NCBI GenBank assembly: GCA_003244055.1
Contig: QHBZ01000032.1
Coordinates: 1 to 59,571, forward strand
Direction: 5' to 3'
DNA length: 59,571 nt
Origin: Pseudonocardiales bacterium
Lineage (GTDB): Bacteria > Actinomycetota > Actinomycetes > Mycobacteriales > Pseudonocardiaceae
Shown here: in pieces, positions 33,276-41,148 of the stretch
How the letters are laid out: each line of letters begins with the position of its first letter
Position numbering within the stretch: the stretch's first letter is position 1
The notes under the pieces: generated by a model
Told to the model about the DNA's origin: nothing
Seen by the model: the letters and a program-made list of their open reading frames with translations, nothing else
The model's database searches: none
Program-made: the position numbers and the translations under genes

Positions 33276-34607
33276 ATGCCGGATCCAATTCCGAGAAACA
33301 GAAGCGCGCATGGACGCCGGCTACGCCGGCCGGCGACGCAAGGGTTTTGGCGAGGTCGCCCACGCCGGGGAGCACGGGGGAACACGGACCAGCCCGGGCC
33401 AGCCGTGCCGCAGCAGTGCCAGCCCGAGATGCCAGAAGGTTTCCCGAGCCAACCGCTTCGACGACCCCGGCACGACGTCGCGCAGCCCGGACCTGCACCT
33501 CGGCCTGAGCCCGCGCCTCCGCTTGCGTCCGTGCCCGTGCCTCCCCCTGTGCCTCCCCCTGTGCCTCGGTCTGCACCTGCGGTCGTGCCTCCGCCTGTGC
33601 CTCGGTCTGCACCTGTGTCTGTGCATCGGCCGTTGCCTGTGCCTCCACCTGCACCTGCACCTGCGCCTCGGCCTGTGCCCGCCGCGCAAGAGATTGGTCC
33701 AGCCCAACCACTCAGGTGGGCCCCGAACAGCCCCAGCCAGCTCGAACCAGCACCGCCGCCACCGCGCGCCCGCGACAGGCAGGCGGTCGGCCCAAGACAA
33801 GCACTTCGGCGCACCCGGCGAAACGTTAGGCGTGTTGGGCATCCCCCGTCGCCACATCGGACTGATGTGGTGGTCGGTGTATTAGTTTCCGCGGCTGCAC
33901 TTATCGTAGGAATCGTCGCGTTCCCGCTCCTCCCAACGGGTACCTCGACGGCGCCTCCACCCGCGAATGACCACGCTGGTGCTGCGGTCGTAGATAGCGG
34001 TGCTCCGGGCCCGGTCGGTGGCCAACTCGCGGTCCAGCCGGGTGTGTCACCAGAGCCCGCTCGCGCCCCCACACATCAGGGTGTGGCCCTGCTCAGTGAT
34101 CAGACACCGGTGCAGCGTGCGTCCGTAGTCCCGGTGGCTGCACAGCCGGCCCCAGCGCCACAGGTCGCCGTGCCAAGCGTGCCCAACCGGATTAGCGACG
34201 GAGGGTTCCAGCCAGCCACTCCGCTGCCGGTCCGCCGTGCCCGCAGCGTTGCGCCGACCTACGGGGATTCCGGCAGCGGTGGCCAGTTAGGCGACAGCAC
34301 TCCACCAGTCAAGCCCCCACCAAGCGGTCCCCCACCAGTCAAGCCCCCACCAAGCGGTCCCCCACCAGTCGACCCCCCGCCAAACGGTCCCCCAACGGGT
34401 GGCGGCACAGCACTAGGCGGCGGTACTCAACCAGGCGGCGGCCATACAGGTGGGCACTCAGACGGCGGCGGATATAACGGCGGCTTGGGTCGTGGTGACG
34501 GCGGCGGCTTCGGCGGCGGCTCAGGTGGGCGCTCAAGTGGTGGCAGCTCAAGTGGTGGCAGCTCAAGTAGCAGCAGCTCAAGTGGTCGCAGCTCAAGCAC
34601 TAAGTGA
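33276..34607 (+). CDS. Pro-rich, single-pass membrane protein in the ubiquitin-like operon
   Basis: A 443-residue protein starting 12 nt after the E1 gene, with GGAG upstream. Residues 1-197 are Pro/Arg-rich and contain no lysine; residues about 198-219 form one transmembrane helix ('DVVVGVLVSAAALIVGIVAF'). The outer part is Pro/Ala-rich, with a 10-residue repeat (PPVKPPPSGP type, three copies) and a Gly/Ser-rich tail ending in a poly-Ser run. With Arg-rich sequence before the helix, the N-terminus should be cytoplasmic. No enzymatic domain is seen. Its place in the operon suggests a membrane anchor, target or effector, but this is speculative. The low complexity makes the exact N-terminus uncertain. 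Confidence 0.7.
   Translation: MPDPIPRNRSAHGRRLRRPATQGFWRGRPRRGARGNTDQPGPAVPQQCQPEMPEGFPSQPLRRPRHDVAQPGPAPRPEPAPPLASVPVPPPVPPPVPRSAPAVVPPPVPRSAPVSVHRPLPVPPPAPAPAPRPVPAAQEIGPAQPLRWAPNSPSQLEPAPPPPRARDRQAVGPRQALRRTRRNVRRVGHPPSPHRTDVVVGVLVSAAALIVGIVAFPLLPTGTSTAPPPANDHAGAAVVDSGAPGPVGGQLAVQPGVSPEPARAPTHQGVALLSDQTPVQRASVVPVAAQPAPAPQVAVPSVPNRISDGGFQPATPLPVRRARSVAPTYGDSGSGGQLGDSTPPVKPPPSGPPPVKPPPSGPPPVDPPPNGPPTGGGTALGGGTQPGGGHTGGHSDGGGYNGGLGRGDGGGFGGGSGGRSSGGSSSGGSSSSSSSSGRSSSTK
34302..34391. repeat. Three 30-bp direct repeats
   Basis: Units at 34302-34331, 34332-34361 (identical) and 34362-34391 (several changes) encode the PPVKPPPSGP-type repeat in the outer part of the Pro-rich membrane protein. 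Copy number is likely variable between strains. Confidence 0.9.
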
Positions 34608-34692
34608 AACCAGTGAGGAGGCAGGGCGCGTCGGCAAGTCCTGACTCCTCATGGTCACGTCGCACGGATTGGCGGTCAGGCTATCGGGCGAG

Positions 34693-35847
34693 CTAGCCGC
34701 TGAGCAGGGCGCGGGCCATTACGATGCGTTGGATCTGGTTGGTTCCCTCGTAGATCTGGGTGATCTTCGCGTCGCGCATCATCCGCTCGACCGGGAAGTC
34801 CCGGGTGTAGCCGTAGCCACCGAAAAGCTGCACCGCGTCGGTCGTCACCTCCATTGCCACGTCCGAGGCGAAGCATTTCGACGCTGAGGAGATGAACCCG
34901 AGGTTTCCCACACCGCGCTCGGCGCGTGCCGCGGCAACGTAGACAAGCTGCCGGGCTGCCTCGGTCTTCATCGCCATGTCAGCCAGCATGAATTGGACAC
35001 CCTGAAAATCAGCGATCGGCTTGCCGAACTGCTTGCGTTGCTTGACATAGTCGATCGAGGCGTCCACCGCACCCTGCGCGATTCCAACGGCCTGCGCTCC
35101 GATCGTCGGGCGCGTCTGGTCCAGGGTCTGCAGGGCTGTCTTGAACCCGGTGCCGGTCTCGCCGATGATCCGGTCGGCCGGGATTGTGCAATCCTCGAAG
35201 TAGATCTCCCGGGTCGGGCTACCTCTGATTCCCAGCTTGCGCTCCTTGGGCCCGACCGAGAAACCCGGGTCGTCTTTGTGAACGACGAAGGCGCTGATCC
35301 CACCTGCTCCTTTGGCCGGGTCGGTTACCGCTATCACGGTGTACCAGGTCGATTCGCCGGCGTTGGTGATCCAGCACTTGGTGCCGTTGAGCACCCAGTG
35401 GTCGCCATCACGCTGGGCCCGGGTCCGCATCGCTGCGGCATCACTTCCCGCCTCCCGCTCGGACAGCGCGTAGGACGCCATCGACCCCGCGGCCAGCGAC
35501 GGCAGCACCTGCTCGTGCAACTGCTTCGAGCCGGCCAGCAGCAGACCCATCGTGCCCAGCTTGTTCACCGTAGGGATCAGCGAGGACGACGCGCAGACCC
35601 GCGCCACCTCTTCGATCACGATGCAGGTCGCGACCGAGTCGGCGCCCTGGCCGCCGTAGGCCTCGGGGACGTGCACTGCGTGCAACCCCGCGCGCACCAG
35701 CGCGGCCTGGGCCTCCCGCGGATACCGCTCGAGCTCGTCGACCTCTGCGGCGTACGGGGCGATCTCCTTGTCGGCCAGCGCCCGCACCGTCTCCCGCAGC
35801 GCCTCGTGCTCCACCCCCAGCTGATACATGCCGAACTCAGGATTCAC
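34693..35847 (-). CDS. Acyl-CoA dehydrogenase (FadE25-like)
   Basis: A 384-residue flavoenzyme. It has '[21 protein letters not shown]', '[19 protein letters not shown]', '[17 protein letters not shown]' (FAD site), '[18 protein letters not shown]' and '[36 protein letters not shown]', including the catalytic Glu in YEGTNQ. It oxidises acyl-CoA to enoyl-CoA and passes electrons to ETF. The position next to purE/purK matches M. tuberculosis fadE25 (Rv3274c). It is separated from purE by a 21-bp-arm hairpin. Confidence 0.94.
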   Translation of the reverse strand: MNPEFGMYQLGVEHEALRETVRALADKEIAPYAAEVDELERYPREAQAALVRAGLHAVHVPEAYGGQGADSVATCIVIEEVARVCASSSLIPTVNKLGTMGLLLAGSKQLHEQVLPSLAAGSMASYALSEREAGSDAAAMRTRAQRDGDHWVLNGTKCWITNAGESTWYTVIAVTDPAKGAGGISAFVVHKDDPGFSVGPKERKLGIRGSPTREIYFEDCTIPADRIIGETGTGFKTALQTLDQTRPTIGAQAVGIAQGAVDASIDYVKQRKQFGKPIADFQGVQFMLADMAMKTEAARQLVYVAAARAERGVGNLGFISSASKCFASDVAMEVTTDAVQLFGGYGYTRDFPVERMMRDAKITQIYEGTNQIQRIVMARALLSG

Positions 35848-35866
35848 CGGCTCCTCCTCCCTCCAG

Positions 35867-35930
35867 CGCGTTCTGGATGCAGACTGCGCTAAATGGGCAC
35901 CGAATTACAGCAGTCTGCATCCAGAACGCG
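35867..35930. repeat. Perfect 21-bp inverted repeat between purE and fadE
   Basis: The left arm is 35867-35887 (starting CGCGTTCTGGATGCAGAC) and the right arm is its exact complement at 35910-35930, with a 22-nt loop. It begins 6 nt after the purE stop and lies 19 nt before the fadE start on the minus strand. It has no T-tract, so it is either a terminator/attenuator or a dispersed repeat. Confidence 0.9.
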
Positions 35931-35936
35931 GTGAAG

Positions 35937-36428
35937 TCAGTCAAGCTCGGCGCGGAGAGCGGCGTCGGAATCGAGCACGCGTTGGGCCAACTCCTGTTGG
36001 AAGGTTGCTATGCGGAGGGCCAGCGCCGGGTCTGAGGCGGCCAGGATGCGGGTCGCGAGCAGTCCGGCGTTGCGCGCGCCGCCGATCGACACGGTGGCGA
36101 CCGGCACCCCTGCGGGCATCTGCACGATGGACAGCAGCGAGTCCAGCCCGTCGAGGTGCGCCAGCGGTACCGGCACCCCGATCACCGGAAGCACCGTCGC
36201 CGAGGCCACCATCCCGGGCAGGTGCGCCGCCCCGCCGGCCCCCGCGATGATCACCTTCAGCCCCCGGTCCGCCGCATTGCGGGCGTAGTCAAGCATCCGG
36301 GCGGGGGTACGGTGCGCGGAGACCACCGACACCTCGTGGGCCACCCCGAACTCGTCGAGGGCCTGCGCGGCAGCGCGCATCACCGGCCAGTCCGAGTCAC
36401 TGCCCATGATCACACCGACCAGACTCAC
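35937..36428 (-). CDS. purE: N5-carboxyaminoimidazole ribonucleotide mutase
   Basis: A 163-residue class I PurE. It has '[14 protein letters not shown]', '[18 protein letters not shown]', '[18 protein letters not shown]', '[32 protein letters not shown]' and '[12 protein letters not shown]'. It rearranges N5-CAIR to CAIR in purine synthesis. The start overlaps the purK stop by 4 nt (36425-36428), so purK and purE are translationally coupled. Confidence 0.97.
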   Translation of the reverse strand: MSLVGVIMGSDSDWPVMRAAAQALDEFGVAHEVSVVSAHRTPARMLDYARNAADRGLKVIIAGAGGAAHLPGMVASATVLPVIGVPVPLAHLDGLDSLLSIVQMPAGVPVATVSIGGARNAGLLATRILAASDPALALRIATFQQELAQRVLDSDAALRAELD

Positions 36429-37648
36429 GCCGTCTCCCGTCCCTGCCCGTGCACCGGGTGCCCATGAACCGTGTACCCGTCCGGCCAGGTCCCGGTGGAG
36501 AGAAAGGCTGCCGAAGCGATCGCCACGTCGCGCACCGGCACCGGCGCGGCACCGAGAACCGTGACGTGCCCGACCTTGCGCCGGGGTCGCTCCGGCTTCG
36601 CATACAGGTGCACCTTCGCCTGCGGGTAGCGAGCCATCAGGTGGTGCAGTCGTTCATCCATACCCATCATCGGCGGGACATCGGCGCCCAGCACGTTGGC
36701 CATCGCACAGGCCGGTGCGCGCAGTGCGGTGGACCCCAGCGGGTAGTCCAGCACCGCCCGCAGGTGCTGCTCGAACTGCGATGTCGCGGCGCCCTCGATG
36801 GTCCAGTGGCCGCTGTTGTGCGGTCGCATCGCCAGTTCGTTGACCAGTAACTGTCCAGTAGGCATCTCGAACAGCTCGACGGCTAGCACGCCGACCACGT
36901 CCAGCGTCGCCGCCAACCGCAGCGCCAACTGCTGGCCGGCCTGCGCGAGTTCGGCGTCCAAGCCTGGTGCTGGGGCGAGCACCTCCACACAGATTCCCTG
37001 CCGCTGCACCGTCTGCACCACCGGCCACACTGCACCCTGCCCGAACGGTGAGCGGGCCACCAGCACGGCCAGCTCCCTGTGCATCGCCACGCGTTGCTCG
37101 ACCAGCAACGGCGTACCCGCGGCAAGCAACTCGGCCACCACGCGCCGCGCGCCAGTGGGAGTGTTGAGCATCCACAGACCGCGCCCGTCATACCCCCCGC
37201 GGACCGCCTTCAGCACGCACGGCCAGCCGTGCTCGGCACCGAAAGACACCGCGTCCTGCGGCCGGGACACTTCGCAAAACGGTGGGACCGGCACACCCAG
37301 CCCCGCCAGCGTCCGGCGCATGAGCAGCTTGTCCTGAGCATGGCGCAGGGCCTCCGGCCCCGGGTACACCCGCACCCCCTCGGCGACCAACGCCCGCAGG
37401 TGCTCGGTGGGGACGTGCTCATGGTCGAAGGTGAGCACGTCGCAGCCCACAGCGAACCGGCGCAGCGAAGCCAACTCGTCGTGCCGGCCAAGGACCACGT
37501 CAGCGGCCACCAGAGCCGCTGGCTCGTCCGGGCCGGCAGCCAGCACCCGCAGGGACTGACCAAGCGCCACCGCGGCCTGGTGGGTCATCCGGGCCAGCTG
37601 CCCAGCGCCCACCATGCCGACGACCGGCAAACCGGTACGGAGGTCCAC
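36425..37648 (-). CDS. purK: N5-carboxyaminoimidazole ribonucleotide synthase
   Basis: A 407-residue ATP-grasp enzyme. It has '[18 protein letters not shown]', '[19 protein letters not shown]', '[17 protein letters not shown]' (ATP loop), '[33 protein letters not shown]' (metal and substrate binding) and '[16 protein letters not shown]'. It carboxylates AIR using ATP and bicarbonate. It is first in the purK-purE pair and divergent from gtrA, with a 188-bp gap containing a hairpin and a small palindrome. Confidence 0.96.
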   Translation of the reverse strand: MDLRTGLPVVGMVGAGQLARMTHQAAVALGQSLRVLAAGPDEPAALVAADVVLGRHDELASLRRFAVGCDVLTFDHEHVPTEHLRALVAEGVRVYPGPEALRHAQDKLLMRRTLAGLGVPVPPFCEVSRPQDAVSFGAEHGWPCVLKAVRGGYDGRGLWMLNTPTGARRVVAELLAAGTPLLVEQRVAMHRELAVLVARSPFGQGAVWPVVQTVQRQGICVEVLAPAPGLDAELAQAGQQLALRLAATLDVVGVLAVELFEMPTGQLLVNELAMRPHNSGHWTIEGAATSQFEQHLRAVLDYPLGSTALRAPACAMANVLGADVPPMMGMDERLHHLMARYPQAKVHLYAKPERPRRKVGHVTVLGAAPVPVRDVAIASAAFLSTGTWPDGYTVHGHPVHGQGRETA

Positions 37649-37700
37649 GAGCTGGTGATCTTATCTCCATATCTGCTGCGTGCACGACCAGCCCTCCTGT

Positions 37701-37762
37701 TCCCGAACTCAACAGCAGCGCTGCGCGGGGCGCTGAGAACAGCGCTGCTGTTGAGTTCGGGA
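37701..37762. repeat. Perfect 22-bp inverted repeat in the purK-gtrA gap; same element as at 19878
   Basis: The left arm at 37701-37722 (TCCCGAACTCAACAGCAG...) and its exact complement at 37741-37762 are separated by 18 nt. The arm sequence recurs in the imperfect hairpin at 19878-19941. This gap lies between divergent genes, so a terminator role is unlikely; a mobile-type repeat or regulatory cruciform is more plausible. Confidence 0.88.
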
Positions 37763-37814
37763 GCCTGAGCGCTGCCTAGAGCTCGGGGATGCTCCTGGGT
37801 GCATGAGCTGGTGC

Positions 37815-37827
37815 GTACGGTCCGTAC
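37815..37827. promoter_or_regulatory. 13-bp palindrome upstream of gtrA, operator-like
   Basis: GTACGG-T-CCGTAC at 37815-37827, 9 nt before the GTG start at 37837. A perfect dyad this close to the start could be an operator or part of the ribosome-binding region. No regulator can be named. Confidence 0.35.
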
Positions 37828-37836
37828 ACTGCGCCG

Positions 37837-38346
37837 GTGTCCATGGTCGACGCCGTGCTCATCCGGATCCCGCAGCCTTACCGCGACATCGCTGTGCAGC
37901 ATCGCGAGCTGGTGAAGTTCGCTGTCGTAGGTGGGATCACCTACATCCTGGACATCACGCTGTTCACACTGCTCAAGACGACGGTCCTGGAGCCGAAGCC
38001 GGTCACTGCCAAGATCGTGGCGGTGCTGGTGGCGACGATCGCGTCCTACCTACTCAACCGGGAGTGGTCCTTCCGCACCCGGGGCGGCCGGGAACGGCGG
38101 CACGAGGCCTCGTTGTTCTTCATGGTCTGCGGCATCGGACTTGTGATCAACGCTGCGCCACTGTGGATCTCACGATATGTACTGGAACTCCAGGTGCCGC
38201 AAGTAAGCCTGCTCGCTCAGGAGGCCGCCGACTTCGCCAGCGCCAACGTGATCGGGACGTTGCTGGCGATGGTCTTCCGGTGGTGGGCCTTCCGCAGGTA
38301 CGTCTTCCCCGACCAGAACGTCCGCCGCCAGGTGCCGGTCGGCTAA
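37837..38346 (+). CDS. GtrA-family membrane protein
   Basis: A 169-residue protein (GTG 37837 or ATG 37843) with four hydrophobic helices. It has the GtrA hallmarks 'LVKFAVVGGITYILDITLFTLL', 'AKIVAVLVATIASYLLNREWSF' and 'NVIGTLLAMVFRWWAFRRYVF'. GtrA-like proteins are thought to flip or handle lipid-linked sugars across the membrane, for instance in arabinogalactan or lipoglycan assembly. It matches the Rv3277 position next to purK. A start just after the operator-like palindrome suggests a very short leader. Confidence 0.9.
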   Translation: MSMVDAVLIRIPQPYRDIAVQHRELVKFAVVGGITYILDITLFTLLKTTVLEPKPVTAKIVAVLVATIASYLLNREWSFRTRGGRERRHEASLFFMVCGIGLVINAAPLWISRYVLELQVPQVSLLAQEAADFASANVIGTLLAMVFRWWAFRRYVFPDQNVRRQVPVG

Positions 38347-38347
38347 G

Positions 38348-39634
38348 TCAACGCACCACGCTGGTACTCGGCCGGGCGGGCCCGGGTAGCTCCTCGCCGC
38401 GCGGTACCCGCAGGTAGACCGCGAATCTGGCGGGCCGCGCCGAGCTGAGCTCGAGGCGCCCGCCGTCGGCCTCGACCAGCGCCCTGGCCAGCGCCAGGCC
38501 GACGCCGGTGGAGGACGCACCCGAGATCCCCCGGTCGAAGACGTGCGCGGCCAAGTCCTCGGGCACGCCCTCGCCCCCGTCAGTGACCTCCACCACGACC
38601 ATCCGGTCCGGTCCGACCCCGGTCCACCGGGCGGACAGCGTCACCACGCCGGCGCCGTGCCGCAGCGCGTTGTCGATCAGCACGCCGAGCGCCTCGCGCA
38701 GCCGGCCAGGCGTGACCCGGGCGACCAGCTCGTCGGCTACCCGCAGCCGCAACGGCCGCCGGTCCGCGTCGGCCTGCGGCTTCCAGTCGGCGACCACCTC
38801 GCCGAGCAGTTCGCCCAGCTCCACCGGCTCGGCGGTAGCGGCTCGGGCCTCCTCGGTGGCCCGCAGCAGGTCGTCGAGTACCGCGCCGAGCCGCTCGGCT
38901 TGCTCCAGCGCCGCCTCGGCCTCCGCGGCGGTATCCGGATCAGGGTGGGTGGCCAGCTCGTCCAGTCGTAGCAGCAGCGCGGTCAGCCGGCTGCGCAACT
39001 GATGAGACACGTCGCCGACGAGGTCGCGCTCCCGGGCGATGAGCTCGGCCAGCGCGGCCGCCGAGGCGTCCAGCAGCTCCGCGACCCGATCGAGCTCCGG
39101 GATGCCGTGCCTGGCCGGCGCAGGGCGGAAGTCGCCCATCCCCAGCCGGGTGGCCCGGTCGGCGAGGTCCTCCAGCGGCCCCGCCAGCCGCCACGCGGTG
39201 ACGGTGGCGATGGCTGCCCCGATCCCCACCGACAACCCCACGAGCAGGGCGACCAGCGCGACCGTCTGCAGCTGATCGCCCCACGTCCCGCCCGGTACCG
39301 CCAACCGGACGGTGCCGCCCTGCCCAAGCGCCAGCGACTCCGCCACCGCACCGGGCCCCGGATCGGGACCGATCACCGAGCGACCGGTCAAGGGTGAGTC
39401 CACCACCAACCGCCCACCGGGGGGGAGCACTCGGGCGATCGAACCCAGACCGGCCGACGGATCCAGCGACCTCTGATCGTCCAGCCGGACCACCACCTGC
39501 GCCAACCGGGCCAGCAGGTCGGCGCGAGTGGTGTGTTCCGCCAGCCGCCAGTAAGCGAACGCCAGCGGGGCGCCCAGCACAAGTCCGGTGATCGCCACCG
39601 CGATCATCGTGGACTGCAGGATCCTCCACCGCAC
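38348..39634 (-). CDS. Two-component sensor histidine kinase (OmpR-partner type)
   Basis: A 428-residue kinase. An N-terminal transmembrane helix ('MIAVAITGLVLGAPLAFAYW') is followed by a ~100-residue extracytoplasmic sensor part and a second helix ('VALVALLVGLSVGIGAAIATV'). Then come HAMP-like sequence and the H box 'DLVGDVSHQLRSRLTALLLRL' with the phospho-His. The catalytic domain has 'LREALGVLIDNALRHG' (N box), 'VEVTDGGEGVP' (G1) and 'STGVGLALARALVEADGG' (G2). It is encoded 31 nt downstream of its response regulator. The signal is unknown. Confidence 0.93.
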   Translation of the reverse strand: MRWRILQSTMIAVAITGLVLGAPLAFAYWRLAEHTTRADLLARLAQVVVRLDDQRSLDPSAGLGSIARVLPPGGRLVVDSPLTGRSVIGPDPGPGAVAESLALGQGGTVRLAVPGGTWGDQLQTVALVALLVGLSVGIGAAIATVTAWRLAGPLEDLADRATRLGMGDFRPAPARHGIPELDRVAELLDASAAALAELIARERDLVGDVSHQLRSRLTALLLRLDELATHPDPDTAAEAEAALEQAERLGAVLDDLLRATEEARAATAEPVELGELLGEVVADWKPQADADRRPLRLRVADELVARVTPGRLREALGVLIDNALRHGAGVVTLSARWTGVGPDRMVVVEVTDGGEGVPEDLAAHVFDRGISGASSTGVGLALARALVEADGGRLELSSARPARFAVYLRVPRGEELPGPARPSTSVVR

Positions 39635-39665
39635 GGCGGCACGCTACGCCGGTTACCGGGCACTT

Positions 39666-40319
39666 CTACAGAGCGTCAAATCGGAACCCGACTCCCCGGA
39701 CAGTGGCGATCCGACTGCTACCGATCTTGCGGCGTAGCCATGACATGTGCATATCCAGCGTCTTGGTGTTCTTGAGCTCCAGTCCCTTCCACACCTCACG
39801 CAGGATCTCCTCCCGGCTGACCACCTGGCCCGACCGGGACAGCAATACCCGCAGCAGCTCGAACTCCTTGTTCGCCAAGCCGACCTCAGTGCCGTCGATG
39901 AGCACCCGGCGCCCGGCCACGTCCATCCGCACCCCACCCACCTCCAGCGCGTCGGGCACGCTCCGGCGCAGCAGCGCACGCACCCTGGCGAGCAGCTCAG
40001 CCAACCGGAACGGCTTGGCGACGTAGTCGTCGGCGCCAGCGTCGAGCCCGACGACGAAGTCGACCTCGTCGGTTCGGGCGGTGAGCATCAGAACCGGGAC
40101 GTCCGGGCGCACCCGACGTAGCCGGCGGCAGACGTCCAGCCCATCCATCCCCGGCAGCCCGAGGTCGAGCACCAGTAGGTCGACCTCCTCGTCGTCAGCG
40201 CGGGCCAGCGCGGTGTGGCCGTCACCGACTACCACCACCTCGTGGCCCTCCCGCTGCAAGGCGCGAGACAGCGGCACGGCGATGCTGGTGTCATCCTCGA
40301 CAAGCAGCACGGTGGCCAC
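39666..40319 (-). CDS. OmpR/PhoB-type response regulator
   Basis: A 217-residue protein. The receiver domain has 'VLLVEDDTSIAVPL', phospho-acceptor Asp52 in 'LLVLDLGLPGMDG' and the conserved Lys in 'DYVAKPFRLAEL'. The winged-helix output domain has 'LANKEFELLRVLLSRSGQVVSREEILREVW', 'KTLDMHMSWLRRKIG' and 'IATVRGVGFRFD'. It is first in the pair with the downstream kinase. Targets are unknown. Confidence 0.95.
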   Translation of the reverse strand: MATVLLVEDDTSIAVPLSRALQREGHEVVVVGDGHTALARADDEEVDLLVLDLGLPGMDGLDVCRRLRRVRPDVPVLMLTARTDEVDFVVGLDAGADDYVAKPFRLAELLARVRALLRRSVPDALEVGGVRMDVAGRRVLIDGTEVGLANKEFELLRVLLSRSGQVVSREEILREVWKGLELKNTKTLDMHMSWLRRKIGSSRIATVRGVGFRFDAL

Positions 40320-40356
40320 CCCATCAGACTAGAGGGACCTGGCAGCCTGTCCAGCT

Positions 40357-41145
40357 ATGAACGAACCCACCGGCGATCTCGCCCTAGCCCTGACGATAGC
40401 CGATACCGCCGACCGGATCACGATGCTGCGGGCGGGCGCGGCTGACCTGCGGGTCGAAGCCAAACCCGACCGGACCCCCGTCAGCGACGCCGACCTGGCC
40501 GTCGAGGACGCGATACGCGCGGTGCTGGCGGCCCGGCGGCCGCAGGACGCGGTGATCGGTGAGGAGCGCGGCGGCGACCCGTCTGCTGATGCCGGCCGGG
40601 CCTGGCTGCTGGACCCGATCGACGGGACGAAGAACTTCCTGCGCGGCGTGCCGGTCTGGGCCACCCTCATCGCGCTCGTCGAAGAAGGCGAGCCGGCGAT
40701 CGGGGTGATCAGCGCACCGGCGCTGCGGCGTCGCTGGTGGGCCGCCACCGGGGTGGGTGCCCACACCCGGGACCCGGACGGGACCAGCCGGGCCATCACG
40801 GTGTCCGGGGTCTCTAACCTCGCCGACGCCTACCTCTCCACCACCGATCTGGGCAGTTGGACGAAGTACCGCAGCCGGAAATCCTACCTCTCGTTGGTGG
40901 ATGCAACCTGGGAGAGCCGGGCCTTCGGCGACTTCTGGCAGCACTGCCTCGTCGCCGAGGGGGCGATCGACCTCGCTGCCGAACCGATCATCAACCCCTG
41001 GGATGTGGCCGCCATCCAGGTATTGGTGCAGCAGGCCGGCGGCCGGTTCACCGACCTCGATGGGGTCGCTCGATATGACGGCGGTACAGCCCTGTCATCC
41101 AACGGGTTGTTACACGACGCCGCATTGGCACTGTTGCAGCCCTGA
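40357..41145 (+). CDS. Inositol-monophosphatase-family phosphatase, histidinol-phosphatase (HisN)-like
   Basis: A 262-residue Mg-dependent phosphatase. It has metal site 1 'IGEERGG', the signature 'WLLDPIDGTKNFLRGVPVWATLIAL' and the C-terminal 'INPWDVAAIQVLVQQAGGRFTD'. The length and the 'RTPVSDADLAVEDAIRAVL' segment fit actinobacterial HisN, the phosphatase step of histidine synthesis. It could also act on inositol phosphates; no pathway neighbour decides. It is divergent from the response regulator gene. Confidence 0.82.
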   Translation: MNEPTGDLALALTIADTADRITMLRAGAADLRVEAKPDRTPVSDADLAVEDAIRAVLAARRPQDAVIGEERGGDPSADAGRAWLLDPIDGTKNFLRGVPVWATLIALVEEGEPAIGVISAPALRRRWWAATGVGAHTRDPDGTSRAITVSGVSNLADAYLSTTDLGSWTKYRSRKSYLSLVDATWESRAFGDFWQHCLVAEGAIDLAAEPIINPWDVAAIQVLVQQAGGRFTDLDGVARYDGGTALSSNGLLHDAALALLQP

Positions 41146-41148
41146 CCG

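Noticed and set aside
33480-33700. Repetitive CCTGTGCCTC-type tract as a CRISPR or VNTR array
   Set aside because: The units are irregular and encode Pro-Val/Pro-Ala repeats in the membrane protein; no spacers of constant length.
33260-34072. Minus-strand Gly-rich frame opposite the Pro-rich membrane protein
   Set aside because: Proline codons read backwards give Gly/Arg; no domain is visible, and the plus-strand frame has a proper transmembrane helix and operon position.
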